This document shows, piece after piece, positions 45,138 through 54,340 of a stretch of DNA of 64,000 nt; the stretch's first letter is position 1; each line of letters starts with the position of its first letter. The stretch is from Candidatus Fluviicola riflensis (GTDB taxonomy: Bacteria; Bacteroidota; Bacteroidia; Flavobacteriales_D; Crocinitomicaceae), in assembly GCA_002243285.1 (NCBI GenBank), contig CP022585.1, positions 2,220,641 through 2,284,640 on the forward strand, written 5' to 3'. A program made the position numbers and the translations under genes. The notes under the pieces were generated by a model. The model had not been told where the DNA came from and ran no database searches. It saw nothing but the letters and a program-made list of their open reading frames with translations.

Positions 45138-45206
45138 GAGTTTAGTAAGTTCAACAATCTCCAAACCTATTAAACTTAATTATCAAACTCAGGAACTTAC
45201 TAACTC
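45138..45206. repeat. Inverted repeat between the 45216 gene and the outer-membrane gene
   Basis: GAGTTTAGTAAGTTC (45138-45152) and GAACTTACTAACTC (45193-45206) pair with one bulged base. The word TTTAGTAAGTT also occurs once more just upstream. It may act as a terminator for the small Cys-rich gene on the minus strand. Confidence 0.5.
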
Positions 45207-45215
45207 AAAAACGCA

Positions 45216-45359
45216 TTAAAGCTTAGGACACTTGCGGCAGTGTACGCCTTTTTTCTTGTATTTCTTACAGCAATCTTTCTTTTTATCACACGAGCAATTG
45301 GCGCATGATAATTGAAATACCTGTGGCAGGTCTGTCGGTTGAAGTATGGCTTGCTTCAT
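45216..45359 (-). CDS. 47-residue cysteine-rich protein
   Basis: Complete small frame, ATG 45359 to TAA 45216: N-terminus MKQAILQPTDLPQVFQLSC, then a Lys/Cys-rich part with Cys at 19, 22, 24, 30, 31, 41 and 44 (CANCSC, DCCKK, HCRKCPKL). The pairs CxxC and CRKC look like zinc or other metal ligands in a reducing compartment; there is no signal peptide. It lies in an otherwise empty gap on the same strand as its neighbours. The dense Cys pattern is unlikely by chance, but expression is unproven. Confidence 0.65.
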   Translation of the reverse strand: MKQAILQPTDLPQVFQLSCANCSCDKKKDCCKKYKKKGVHCRKCPKL

Positions 45360-45421
45360 CGCTATTTAGAATAATTCTACGCAAAGGTAATATCAAATTT
45401 TGAATTGTGGGAAAATTGGAC

Positions 45422-45451
45422 AAAAAAAGCGTGGAGTTTTCTTCTCCACGC
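45422..45451 (-). terminator. Rho-independent terminator of the 559-residue gene
   Basis: Minus-strand stem GCGTGGAG / CTCCACGC with a 7-base loop, followed by seven Ts, 17 bases past the stop at 45468. Confidence 0.9.
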
Positions 45452-45467
45452 GTTATTTAACAATGTA

Positions 45468-47147
45468 TCACTCAGCAAAAAAGCCTTTAATTATCGGATG
45501 AGTAACAGGCTTCGCGTACGTTTTATCGAAATACCGGCAATGCACGCCTTTGATTTGAACTGGTGGTTTTGAACGATAATTGGAATGTGAAAAATAGAGT
45601 TTCTGACTTTCCAGCCCTACTACCCAATCATGTTCCTGGCCCAGACTGCCCCGGATCGTAAAATCGAGCGCGATGGAAAAAACTTTATGTTTCTTATCAT
45701 TCGCCAGTTCTTTATCCCAATCAGAAATCACATTAAAGAACATACAATCAGGTTGCGGGTTTAGCGCTAACAAATCGGTTAACTCAGCTGTTCCGGGTTT
45801 CATTTCAACACAGGCCTTTTGTTTCAGGAAAAAATCGGCTGAAAACTGGAAAAATGCTAAAATGATTTTACCTCCAACGCCGGGAGTCACTTTTTTCCAG
45901 ATACTTAACAACGTAGCAATTTTTGCACCGGTATTGAACCATCCAACGCCATTTGCGCCGGAAAACATCATTACTTTTTTCACAGGCATGATATGGTTGT
46001 GTCCGTGAGCGGAAAACCGTTTCGCAACCAATGCTCCCCTACTAGCGCTCAGAATACTTATTGGTTTAGCGAACTTATTATCACCTATTTTATTCAGGAA
46101 CCACTCCAGGTTATCCTGCGCATTTTCTGATACCGTAGGATGATCAAATGCAATAATTTGTTCGAATACGCCATTATCAAGCAAGTCGTTGAGCAAACAA
46201 CCCTGATCCTCAACATCCAAATACAATTTACCAAAAGTTCCTTTTGTGTTGGCAAAAGTGCCGTGAATGAGTAACAACGTGTTCTTCGAATAATCAATTG
46301 GCAACTGATCAATATCCGTAAAATAGCCACCTGTATTAGCGACAGTATTGACCGCTTTTGTATATTTCTTGATCGAGTATTTATCTCTTCCAAAAATATA
46401 ATCACCGACATCGTCCTGGTATCTATCGTGGTTTTTGCCAGGCATTGTAGCAAGTAATTCTTTCTTTGCCTGTTCAATCAATTCTTCAGGAGTCCCAGTA
46501 CCTAGTTTGTAAGTCAGCACTTTCACCATAAACGACAACGCCTTTGTTTTACCGATAATATCCAGCGTCGTGCTTCTTTCTTTGGCATTGTACAACGGAA
46601 TTAAGAACGTTTTCCTGTCTTTTTCACTGGTTTCTTCCGGCATCACGAAAATCACCTCTGCATCCGGATCATTGTGATCATCCGAATCAGAAAACTGCAT
46701 AAACATCAAGGCGCCTTCATCTGGTTTCAAAAAAACGGTCAATCGCAGATCGGGCAGTTCATTTGGCCGGTCGAAATCAATAAGTCCGCCCAATTTCAGG
46801 TTATTAAAATTGATAAAACGCTCCGTCACTTTGATATCCTTGTTGTTTAGGAACGGATTAATAGCGTAGATCTCACCTATTACGGAAAGTGTTTTTCCTT
46901 CGGAATCAAGGTTTCCATTCTCAGAAAAATCGATACTTCCCTTGAATTTCATATCGGTATTATTATCCGCCCAACCGATTGTTCCCCAAGTTGAGGGAAT
47001 ATCACTTTTGATTCCTCTGCTCAATTTACTGTTGAGTGTTTGTAACTGGGAAGTATTCATTTCACCGGCTTTCAGTGCTCCCAGCGTATAAAATGATTTC
47101 CCGTTAAATTGATGTGGTTGGTCCTTGCCAAAGTCTAAAGTTCTCAT
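45468..47147 (-). CDS. Cytoplasmic alpha/beta-hydrolase-fold protein (DUF7379-like)
   Basis: 559 residues without signal peptide or membrane segment. The N-terminal ~270 residues are beta-rich and not recognised (TLSVIGEIYAINPFLNNKDI, LPDLRLTVFLKPDEGALMFM). Residues ~285-480 are a hydrolase fold: TLLLIHGTFANTKGTF, IIAFDHPTVSENAQDNLEWF, and a nucleophile elbow read as LSASRGALVA, with Ser near 366. A late His lies in GQEHDWVVGLE. FDHPTvS and the HGTFANT loop are what I associate with DUF7379 domains found with CHAT-type peptidases. No such peptidase is adjacent. Esterase/lipase activity is plausible; role unknown. Confidence 0.7.
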   Translation of the reverse strand: MRTLDFGKDQPHQFNGKSFYTLGALKAGEMNTSQLQTLNSKLSRGIKSDIPSTWGTIGWADNNTDMKFKGSIDFSENGNLDSEGKTLSVIGEIYAINPFLNNKDIKVTERFINFNNLKLGGLIDFDRPNELPDLRLTVFLKPDEGALMFMQFSDSDDHNDPDAEVIFVMPEETSEKDRKTFLIPLYNAKERSTTLDIIGKTKALSFMVKVLTYKLGTGTPEELIEQAKKELLATMPGKNHDRYQDDVGDYIFGRDKYSIKKYTKAVNTVANTGGYFTDIDQLPIDYSKNTLLLIHGTFANTKGTFGKLYLDVEDQGCLLNDLLDNGVFEQIIAFDHPTVSENAQDNLEWFLNKIGDNKFAKPISILSASRGALVAKRFSAHGHNHIMPVKKVMMFSGANGVGWFNTGAKIATLLSIWKKVTPGVGGKIILAFFQFSADFFLKQKACVEMKPGTAELTDLLALNPQPDCMFFNVISDWDKELANDKKHKVFSIALDFTIRGSLGQEHDWVVGLESQKLYFSHSNYRSKPPVQIKGVHCRYFDKTYAKPVTHPIIKGFFAE

Positions 47148-47399
47148 TGTAATTAGGTTTTAAAATTCTTATTCAGCGAGATGTAAGATAAGAAAATTTT
47201 GAACTCACTTTTCGCTCTTTGTAAAAATAAATCCCTACACAATCAGATGGTTAACGGAATCCGGTGATTTTTCGTTCACTAAAAAATTTTGGCTTCTCAT
47301 TGAATTCAGGAAGGAAAGAATCATTAGAAACTGTTGGGTGAAATCAGGAATTATGGCAGTAGGTAGAGTTTGCGATGGAAGATAAGCTTATTTAATTCT

Positions 47400-47545
47400 T
47401 AATTTTGAATGCTGAATGTTGAATTAGACTTCCTAAGTCTTTGGAAATTTGGAAACCGAGCAGAATTACCTTTAATTTAAGAACCTGTATTATGCAATTT
47501 TACATGGCTCTCCATTCAACATTAAAAATTAAACATTCAAAATTA
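47400..47545. repeat. Inverted repeat of AT-rich words flanking a short hairpin
   Basis: TAATTTTGAATG...AATGTTGAAT on the left (47400-47424) and its complement ATTCAACATT...CATTCAAAATTA on the right (47514-47545), with AGACTT-CCT-AAGTCT (47426-47440) between. The right arm ends at the stop codon of the gene at 47547. In the 399-base gap 47148-47546 I see no gene; the left half holds only the presumed promoter of the 559-residue gene. Confidence 0.6.
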
Positions 47546-47546
47546 T

Positions 47547-48455
47547 TTATCCAAAAATTTTGACCGCCATCTTGAACGTATTCGCATGCGCTTCAATAAT
47601 GTGCTTGATTTCTTTGCTATAACCGCCACCCATCGTACAAACAACCGGAATATTCATTGATTTTGCTGTTTCGAAGACAAATTCATCGCGTTTACGGCAA
47701 CCGTTTAATGTGACACCTAATCGTCCTAATTTGTCGGAATTGATGATATCTACACCACTTTGAAAAAAGATAATTTCCGGTGTAAAATCTTTCAGGATTT
47801 GTTCCATTGAAGATTTCAGCAGGTAGAGGTATTCAATGTCAAGAATACCATCATCAAGGCCAACATCGAGATCTGATTTTTCTTTGTACAACGGATAATT
47901 ATTGTCGCCATGCATACTGAATGTAAACACATTGGGATTGTTATCGAAAATTTGCGCTGTTCCATTTCCCTGGTGAACGTCAAGATCAACGATCAAAATG
48001 CGCGAAACCAATCCCTGATCCAATAACCATTGTGCAGCAATCGCCTGGTCGTTCAATAAACAAAAACCTTCGCCTCTTTCTGAATATGCGTGATGTGTTC
48101 CACCGGCAATATTGAGGGCAACTCCTCTTGTTTCCATAGCAAGTTCAGCGCACATTCGCGTTCCTTCCATGATCGTGAGTTCGCGTTCTATCAACGTATC
48201 CGAATGCTCAAAGCCTGATACACGCTGCTCGCGCGGACTGCATTGAAGTTTTAACAACTTCTCTAAATAAACAGGACTGTGCACACGCGTTACTAATTCC
48301 AGCTCAATTTTACCCGGAGCAAAAAACTGATTTTCAGGAATAAATCCTTCCAGGCGTAATTGTTCGTAAAGCAACTGGTATTTCTCCATCGGGAAACGAT
48401 GTCCGGCAGGAACAGGATGAACATAATTGGGCGCGTACGCAACAGAAACTGACAT
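47547..48455 (-). CDS. Histone-deacetylase-family amidohydrolase
   Basis: 302 residues of the HDAC/acetoin-utilisation/acetylpolyamine amidohydrolase superfamily, zinc-dependent deacetylases. The active-site segment GGTHHAYSERGEGFCLLND holds the tandem His, the zinc Asp and His are in IVDLDVHQGNGTA, and a later Asp lies in FFQSGVDII. Catalysis is supported by a glycine-rich VCTMGGGYS near the end. The bacterial substrate is unknown. It is monocistronic. The upstream gap 48456-48711 (256 bases) holds AT-rich DNA with CACAAAGGCACAAAG words and no gene. Confidence 0.93.
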   Translation of the reverse strand: MSVSVAYAPNYVHPVPAGHRFPMEKYQLLYEQLRLEGFIPENQFFAPGKIELELVTRVHSPVYLEKLLKLQCSPREQRVSGFEHSDTLIERELTIMEGTRMCAELAMETRGVALNIAGGTHHAYSERGEGFCLLNDQAIAAQWLLDQGLVSRILIVDLDVHQGNGTAQIFDNNPNVFTFSMHGDNNYPLYKEKSDLDVGLDDGILDIEYLYLLKSSMEQILKDFTPEIIFFQSGVDIINSDKLGRLGVTLNGCRKRDEFVFETAKSMNIPVVCTMGGGYSKEIKHIIEAHANTFKMAVKIFG

Positions 48456-48711
48456 GTGGTAAAGGTAGTCAGTGAGACTTGCTAAGCATCACAAAGGCAC
48501 AAAGTTTTTTTGAAAGATTTTACATCGTAAGTAATATACCTAACTTGTTTCCCTGAAAGGAATATTACTATTTTGCTAAAAATTACAAAACAGGGCGTGT
48601 TAAAATCCCATGAAGTACTAACTAAATCTCTTTGTATTCTCAAAAAATATTATCAATTATAAAGAACTCACTTGATAATTGATAATTTCATCATTTATAA
48701 TTCAAGGATTG

Positions 48712-49284
48712 TTATGCTGTTCTATCTAAATCAGTCGAAATAGAGAAAAACAACTGCCCGTCATCGCAGGTATCAAACGTATATAGCAAACGGTCTTTTG
48801 ATTTCATGCGCATGGTGATAAACCCTAATCCGGCGCCGCCTTTTGTAGAAATCAACCCGTTATTCAATACCTCGAGATAGAACGACTTTACTTCTTCGTC
48901 ATTCATTCCGTTCAATTTATCGAGGTAGGAAATCAGTTTTTCGCGATCTCCTGCCAAAATCAGGTTTCCCAAAACAACACGGTATTTTGTGTCGTTGGAA
49001 GCTACGATCAATAGTGCAGGCTGTCCGCCATCCAATGATTCACCATGAATAAGAATATTTTGCAAACCTTCGATCAGAATGGAAAAAACGCGCTTTATAA
49101 GTGGCTTTCGATCACCGGCAGAAATCATCATTTCCTCAACGTTTATAGTCAAACTGTTGATCAAATCCTGATTCAAATCACCGAAATGCGCCAGCAGAAC
49201 GGACTTAAATCCATCCATATTCAACTGCTCTATTCGGTGATTCAACAACTGCCGTGTCTCGTTATTAGCTATACTGATCTGCAT
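48712..49284 (-). CDS. SiaB-family protein (DUF6272-like, GHKL kinase-related)
   Basis: 190 residues. The sequence, with RVFSILIEGLQNILIHGESL (N-box-like, Asn near 77) and GLISTKGGAGLGFITMRMKS (G-box-like), fits the SiaB family. These histidine-kinase-like ATPases phosphorylate SiaC proteins, STAS-like regulators of signalling in other bacteria. Bacteroidota carry many such genes, usually beside a SiaC-like DUF1987 gene; none is here. A STAS protein at 38729-39070 is the only possible partner in the window. Confidence 0.75.
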   Translation of the reverse strand: MQISIANNETRQLLNHRIEQLNMDGFKSVLLAHFGDLNQDLINSLTINVEEMMISAGDRKPLIKRVFSILIEGLQNILIHGESLDGGQPALLIVASNDTKYRVVLGNLILAGDREKLISYLDKLNGMNDEEVKSFYLEVLNNGLISTKGGAGLGFITMRMKSKDRLLYTFDTCDDGQLFFSISTDLDRTA

Positions 49285-49427
49285 GATATCATGTAACTCT
49301 ATAAAAGTACAATAACATTTTATTCTGAAATATCAGATTGTGCAAATGGCAATATCTTTGTTACGGTTTGCATCCTGGAATGATTATTCGGGAGATCTGA
49401 TCTGGAAATTTGTTCATTACGGGACCG

Positions 49428-52400
49428 TTACCTTTCCAACGTCACATGGCCTGTCACCATTTCACGTCCGTCATTCGCAGCATACTTAAATTCGATTCGA
49501 TACGTATAAACGCCGTTTTGAACTTCATTTCCGGCATATGTGCCGTCCCATCCAATCAAATGATCGGTTTCGTCAAACACAATTTCTCCCCAGCGGTTAA
49601 AAATGGTCAGATTATAATCATCCGCTTCGAAGCCCGAAGTAAAAATCGGCAGGAAAAAATCGTTGATTCCATCGTCGTTCGGTGTAAATGAATTCGGAAC
49701 ATAATAAATCAGTTCTTCATTGATCGTGACAATGGCCTGAGCAATATCCGTACATCCGTTTGCACTGGTTGCCGTTAAGGTAACCGTATAATTTCCAGCT
49801 TCTGTATCAGGGAATTGATGCGTTGGTGAAGTTTGAGTAGAACCCGCACTTCCGTCACCGAAATCCCATGAATATTGTGTCGCATTCACTGAGGAATTAA
49901 ACATTGTGGAATATGTATCGCTTGTAGTCATTATACCCGGAGAAGGTGTAAACGAAGCAACCGGCGCCGGGTCCACACAAATGATGTCAGTAAAAGTCTG
50001 TGTTCCTTCGCAACCATTTACTGCTACCACACTCAACGTTAAATCGATACAACCGCTTTGGTTAAACGTAACTGTTTGATCTCCTGCTCCGGAAAGTGTT
50101 GTTCCGTTGGAAAATTGCCAAATGCAATCGCCGCTGTTTGGTGTTGTATTCTCGAAAGTCACCGTTAATGGCCCGCAGCCCGAGGTAACACTTGGCACAA
50201 CCGAAACAGTTAATCCTGTATTTACGGTAACTGTCACCTGGTCTGTGCTTGTACAACCAAATGCGTCGGTTCCTGTAACGGTATAAGTTACAGTTGCCGC
50301 CGGAATAAACGGAACGCCATTCATAACACCATTGTCCCAGGCATAAATCTGAGCATTCGTTGCATTCAAGGTTACCGATTCGCCTTCACAAACAACCAAA
50401 TCAGCACCCGCATCTACAACGGTTCCACTCTGATTGGTCAATGTCGCGTTTTGCTGAACCTCACAACCAAGGTTATCCTGAACAACAACAATATACAAAC
50501 CTGCTCCGAGATTAACGAATTGGTTGGTATTCACAAATGTATTACCGCCGTCTGCACTGTACAGCAGCGTTCCTGAACCACCTGATGCGTTTACTGTAAG
50601 TGAACCGTCCGTGTTTCCGCAGGAAGGATCAACCGTTGTAATGGAATTAATAACCGGAACCGGAGAATCGGTAATAACAATCGATCCGGTAGCTTCGCAA
50701 CCACTTTCATCTGTCACCACAATATCGTATGACCCAGCTCCAAGGTTGGTAAACGCGTTGGTTGTTACGAAGTTCATTCCACCATCAATCGAATAATCAA
50801 ATACTCCCGTTCCACCCGATGCAGTAATAGTGATCGACGCATTGGATTGGTTGCAAGTCTCGTTTACCGGATCAATCAAGTCAATAACCGGACTTGGTTG
50901 TAAACCGACCGTATAATCTTCTGTAATAACGCAGTTTTGTGCATCTGTAATCGTGATTGTATATAAATCAGGGGCTAATCCATTGATATCAGCAGTCGCC
51001 ATACTATTCGACCAGCTAATCACTGGATTAACGCCACCGGAAACCACCAAACCTGTGATCGATCCGTTGTCTGTGTCGCAATCACTTGGGGTAATCACAA
51101 TATTCGTTGCATCCAGCGTCATTACAGTGGCTCCTGTAATTGTGTACGGGCCTGAGTTAGCCGTACAGCCGAATGCATCTGTAACGGTCAATGTATAATT
51201 TCCTGCAGCTGCATTGGTCAAATCGATGGTTGGTGTTGCAGAACCGCTCCAATCGTATGTCAAACCACTTCCTGAAGCTGTGATTCCTGTAATGCTTCCA
51301 TCATTTCCGGTACAGGATTCGGCTGTAATAACAATACCTGTAGCATCAATCGATGGACCGGCAAGATTTTGAATCACATAAGGTCCCACACTGGCTGTAC
51401 AGCCGTTAAAATCAGTAACCGTTAGTGAGTAGTTTCCAGCCGAAAGATTTGAAATATCAAGTGTAGTATAAGCTCCGCCATTCCATGAATAACTAATGGT
51501 TGGTGTTCCACCGTTGATAACAATTCCTGAGATACTTCCATCGCCGCTTCCGCAATGTTCATCAACGATTGCCATATTAGCAGCATCGATTGTGGGGCCC
51601 GCTGCATCCGGTACGTTGAACGGACCTGCGCTTGCCGTACAACCAATATTATCTGTGATTGTCAGGGTATAATTTCCAGATGTGACGTCAATAAGATCAG
51701 TTCCGGGAGTAGCGGTTCCACTCCATGAGTAAGTCAATCCTGCACCTGTTGCGGTAATTCCGGTAATATCTCCGTTTGCATTACCACAAGTAGCCGTTGT
51801 GATTGCAATTGCTGTTGCATCCAATGTTGGTCCGGTAGTTTGAGTAATCGTATATGGACCAGACGTTACTGTACATCCCACGTTATCTGTTACGGTAAGT
51901 GTATAATTCCCGGCTGATAAGCCTGTAATATCTAAGGTTGTTTGCGCTGTATTTGTCCATGCGTAAGTCAATCCGGTTCCGGAAGCAGTAATTCCTGTGA
52001 TAGAACCATTATTTCCCAAACAATCGGCGTTTGTAACCACCAAACCAGCTGTGTTGATTGTAGGTCCTGAAGTTGTTCCGATGGTGAATGGGCCAGCTGT
52101 TGCCGTACAACCTGCTATATCTGTGACGATAACCGTATAATTTCCGGCAGCGGCATTGGTTAAATTCATATCCGGTGTCACAACTCCGTTCCAGGTAATG
52201 ATATTGGTTCCTGCACCACCAGAAGTCGTTAAACCCGTGATGGAGCCGGAACCGGAACAACTGGCATCTGTAATAACCGGAACTCCTGAAATAGTAGGTG
52301 CTCCAACTGTTACAACAACCGGAATGCGAAATGTTCCAGGGCAGACTCCCACATAATAAGTTGTAGTAGTTGACAATACAGGTGTAGTGAAATTTGCTCC

Positions 52401-54179
52401 CGATCCTACTACCGTATTACCGAATTGCGTGGAATACCATGTCAAAGTACCTGGTAATGTACCGATAACCGTCGCCGTAAGCGTTGTGGAGGTATTGGTA
52501 CAGATATTAACGTTAGGAGAGGTAATATTAAAAAATGTCTGTGGCAAGCTTGCGATTCCGGGAGCACCTGCAGTAGCACCATTGGGTGGAAACAGGTTTA
52601 CATGCGAAGAATTGGTTGTGCCGTTGGCACCGCCTGTTACTGTTTGAACCGGCGTACCTGCTGTAAAAGAAATCTGACCACCGGCTCCACCTCCACCAGG
52701 ACCATCAGCCTCCATTGTTGGAGAAGCTAAACTTCCGAATGAAATGACCTGGTTACCACCGGTTCCACCATTGGCAGAAAGTGTAACAGATGCAGGAATA
52801 GCAGTTCCGTTTGAAATGGCAATTGCACCACCGCCACCGGCACCACCGGCAGCATCATTTCCAAATTTTTGAGTAGAAAACGCTGTTGCTGTCTGACCGG
52901 CAGCATTTGCATTCTGACCGGCAGCACCATTGCTTTCTATCGTTCCGGTTCCTGTAATAGTTCCGTAAACGGTCATGAAAACAATTCCGCCACCCCGACC
53001 GCCATTTCCGCCCTGAGTCGGGTTGGTATTAGCATCACCGGCGCCACCGCCACCGCCCATAAACAAACGTGTGTTTGAATAGGTTAACGGATGGCCACCT
53101 AAACCGCCTTCACTTCTTCTGTAGTCTCCGGACCATGCTGTATTATTGGGGCCAATCGCTGATTCATTTTGATTGCTTGTTGAATAAGAATAACCGCCTC
53201 GTCCCCCTCCGGAACTGGTTGACGTTCCGAATCCGGCAGATTCCAGATTCCAGATAGCTGTATAGCCAACTGGATTTCCTTTACCTGTATAGGCTCCGGT
53301 TCCAACATTTGAACCGCCACCGCCACCGGAATTGTGATTTCCGCCACCACCACCACCATTCGCGGGCGCTGATTTACAATAGCGGGAATATAATGCGTCG
53401 TATTCTGTATAAAAACCACCGATTCCTTCACCTTTTTCGGCACCTTCAATTGCTAAATTAGAGGCACAGTAGCCAACATTGGCGGCCGCACTTGGTGGTG
53501 AACCTGCTGTTTGCAAATCACACACACCACCACGGAAACCATAACCCGAAGCCATGATTTTTCCTGTTCCTGTAAGTGTTAAATTTCCATCAATTTCAAG
53601 TGCTACAACACCACCAATTGTTCCGTCCCACATAGCAGGAATCACTGTGGTTGCAGTATTTACCGTTAAATTTGCGAAACGCGGTACACGCACAACCTGT
53701 ACATGTCCGGAAGCGGTATAGGCATTTTGTAAGCCACACATCAAGTTGATTGTTGTTCCACCGGAAACAGATCTCACTTCAATCAATTCGTATTTACCGG
53801 CATTGTTATAGTTAGTAACATTTCCCCATAAATCCTGAAAAGACCCCCAGTCACCCTGATGCCCATTGGGAACGGTGTAATTCCCTCCCCAACTTGCTGT
53901 AGGTGTCACATCCACATCCATGGTAGCGCCTTGCATTTGAATAATCATGATTAAATCACCCGGAGCAAGCGGAGTACCAAGAACACCACTCGCAAGTGTA
54001 TTGCTGGCAACTGTAATACTTGTAGCACCGGCAGCGGCGTTAGCAGTTACGCCAGTATATGCGTTAATTTGCGTGTTGGCAGCAGTTACTGTATAGCTTC
54101 CATTCTTGGCCCGTTGAGCCGATAAATGAAGAGCGAAACAGCAAAAAAACAAAAGGAGGAGAGCACTGTTTTTTGACAT
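49428..54179 (-). CDS. Giant T9SS type B surface protein with SprB-like repeats
   Basis: 1583 residues with a signal peptide (MSKNSALLLLFFCCFALHLSAQ). Residues ~25-630 are shared with the neighbouring 54341 protein and include a Gly-rich part at ~270-500 (NGGGGGGNHNSGGGGG). From ~632 to ~1258 there are eight SprB-like repeats, each ending in a block such as YTLTVTDNVGCTVTSGPY; six are of one type (~85 residues) and two of another. An Ig-like domain follows (~1260-1318), then two PKD-like domains (~1320-1490; YSWDFGDGS). The end, from ~1495, is a type B sorting domain (NSFTPNDDGINDFFLP, TIFNRWGEIVFDE, IGWDGTYAG). SprB is the mobile gliding adhesin; this is a smaller relative with adhesin-like build. 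Confidence 0.92.
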   Translation of the reverse strand: MSKNSALLLLFFCCFALHLSAQRAKNGSYTVTAANTQINAYTGVTANAAAGATSITVASNTLASGVLGTPLAPGDLIMIIQMQGATMDVDVTPTASWGGNYTVPNGHQGDWGSFQDLWGNVTNYNNAGKYELIEVRSVSGGTTINLMCGLQNAYTASGHVQVVRVPRFANLTVNTATTVIPAMWDGTIGGVVALEIDGNLTLTGTGKIMASGYGFRGGVCDLQTAGSPPSAAANVGYCASNLAIEGAEKGEGIGGFYTEYDALYSRYCKSAPANGGGGGGNHNSGGGGGSNVGTGAYTGKGNPVGYTAIWNLESAGFGTSTSSGGGRGGYSYSTSNQNESAIGPNNTAWSGDYRRSEGGLGGHPLTYSNTRLFMGGGGGAGDANTNPTQGGNGGRGGGIVFMTVYGTITGTGTIESNGAAGQNANAAGQTATAFSTQKFGNDAAGGAGGGGAIAISNGTAIPASVTLSANGGTGGNQVISFGSLASPTMEADGPGGGGAGGQISFTAGTPVQTVTGGANGTTNSSHVNLFPPNGATAGAPGIASLPQTFFNITSPNVNICTNTSTTLTATVIGTLPGTLTWYSTQFGNTVVGSGANFTTPVLSTTTTYYVGVCPGTFRIPVVVTVGAPTISGVPVITDASCSGSGSITGLTTSGGAGTNIITWNGVVTPDMNLTNAAAGNYTVIVTDIAGCTATAGPFTIGTTSGPTINTAGLVVTNADCLGNNGSITGITASGTGLTYAWTNTAQTTLDITGLSAGNYTLTVTDNVGCTVTSGPYTITQTTGPTLDATAIAITTATCGNANGDITGITATGAGLTYSWSGTATPGTDLIDVTSGNYTLTITDNIGCTASAGPFNVPDAAGPTIDAANMAIVDEHCGSGDGSISGIVINGGTPTISYSWNGGAYTTLDISNLSAGNYSLTVTDFNGCTASVGPYVIQNLAGPSIDATGIVITAESCTGNDGSITGITASGSGLTYDWSGSATPTIDLTNAAAGNYTLTVTDAFGCTANSGPYTITGATVMTLDATNIVITPSDCDTDNGSITGLVVSGGVNPVISWSNSMATADINGLAPDLYTITITDAQNCVITEDYTVGLQPSPVIDLIDPVNETCNQSNASITITASGGTGVFDYSIDGGMNFVTTNAFTNLGAGSYDIVVTDESGCEATGSIVITDSPVPVINSITTVDPSCGNTDGSLTVNASGGSGTLLYSADGGNTFVNTNQFVNLGAGLYIVVVQDNLGCEVQQNATLTNQSGTVVDAGADLVVCEGESVTLNATNAQIYAWDNGVMNGVPFIPAATVTYTVTGTDAFGCTSTDQVTVTVNTGLTVSVVPSVTSGCGPLTVTFENTTPNSGDCIWQFSNGTTLSGAGDQTVTFNQSGCIDLTLSVVAVNGCEGTQTFTDIICVDPAPVASFTPSPGIMTTSDTYSTMFNSSVNATQYSWDFGDGSAGSTQTSPTHQFPDTEAGNYTVTLTATSANGCTDIAQAIVTINEELIYYVPNSFTPNDDGINDFFLPIFTSGFEADDYNLTIFNRWGEIVFDETDHLIGWDGTYAGNEVQNGVYTYRIEFKYAANDGREMVTGHVTLER

Positions 54180-54340
54180 GGTTCTATACTAGTTCGAAAC
54201 TTTGACGCACAAAATACGAAAAGGTTGGTTTTTTCGAACACATTTCCTGTGAAATATGACCGACGGTTCAGTGGCTTTTGATCAATTTCACACAAAAAAA
54301 CGCGTAAAATCGTTAGAATTATGTACAAGACAATCTTCTA

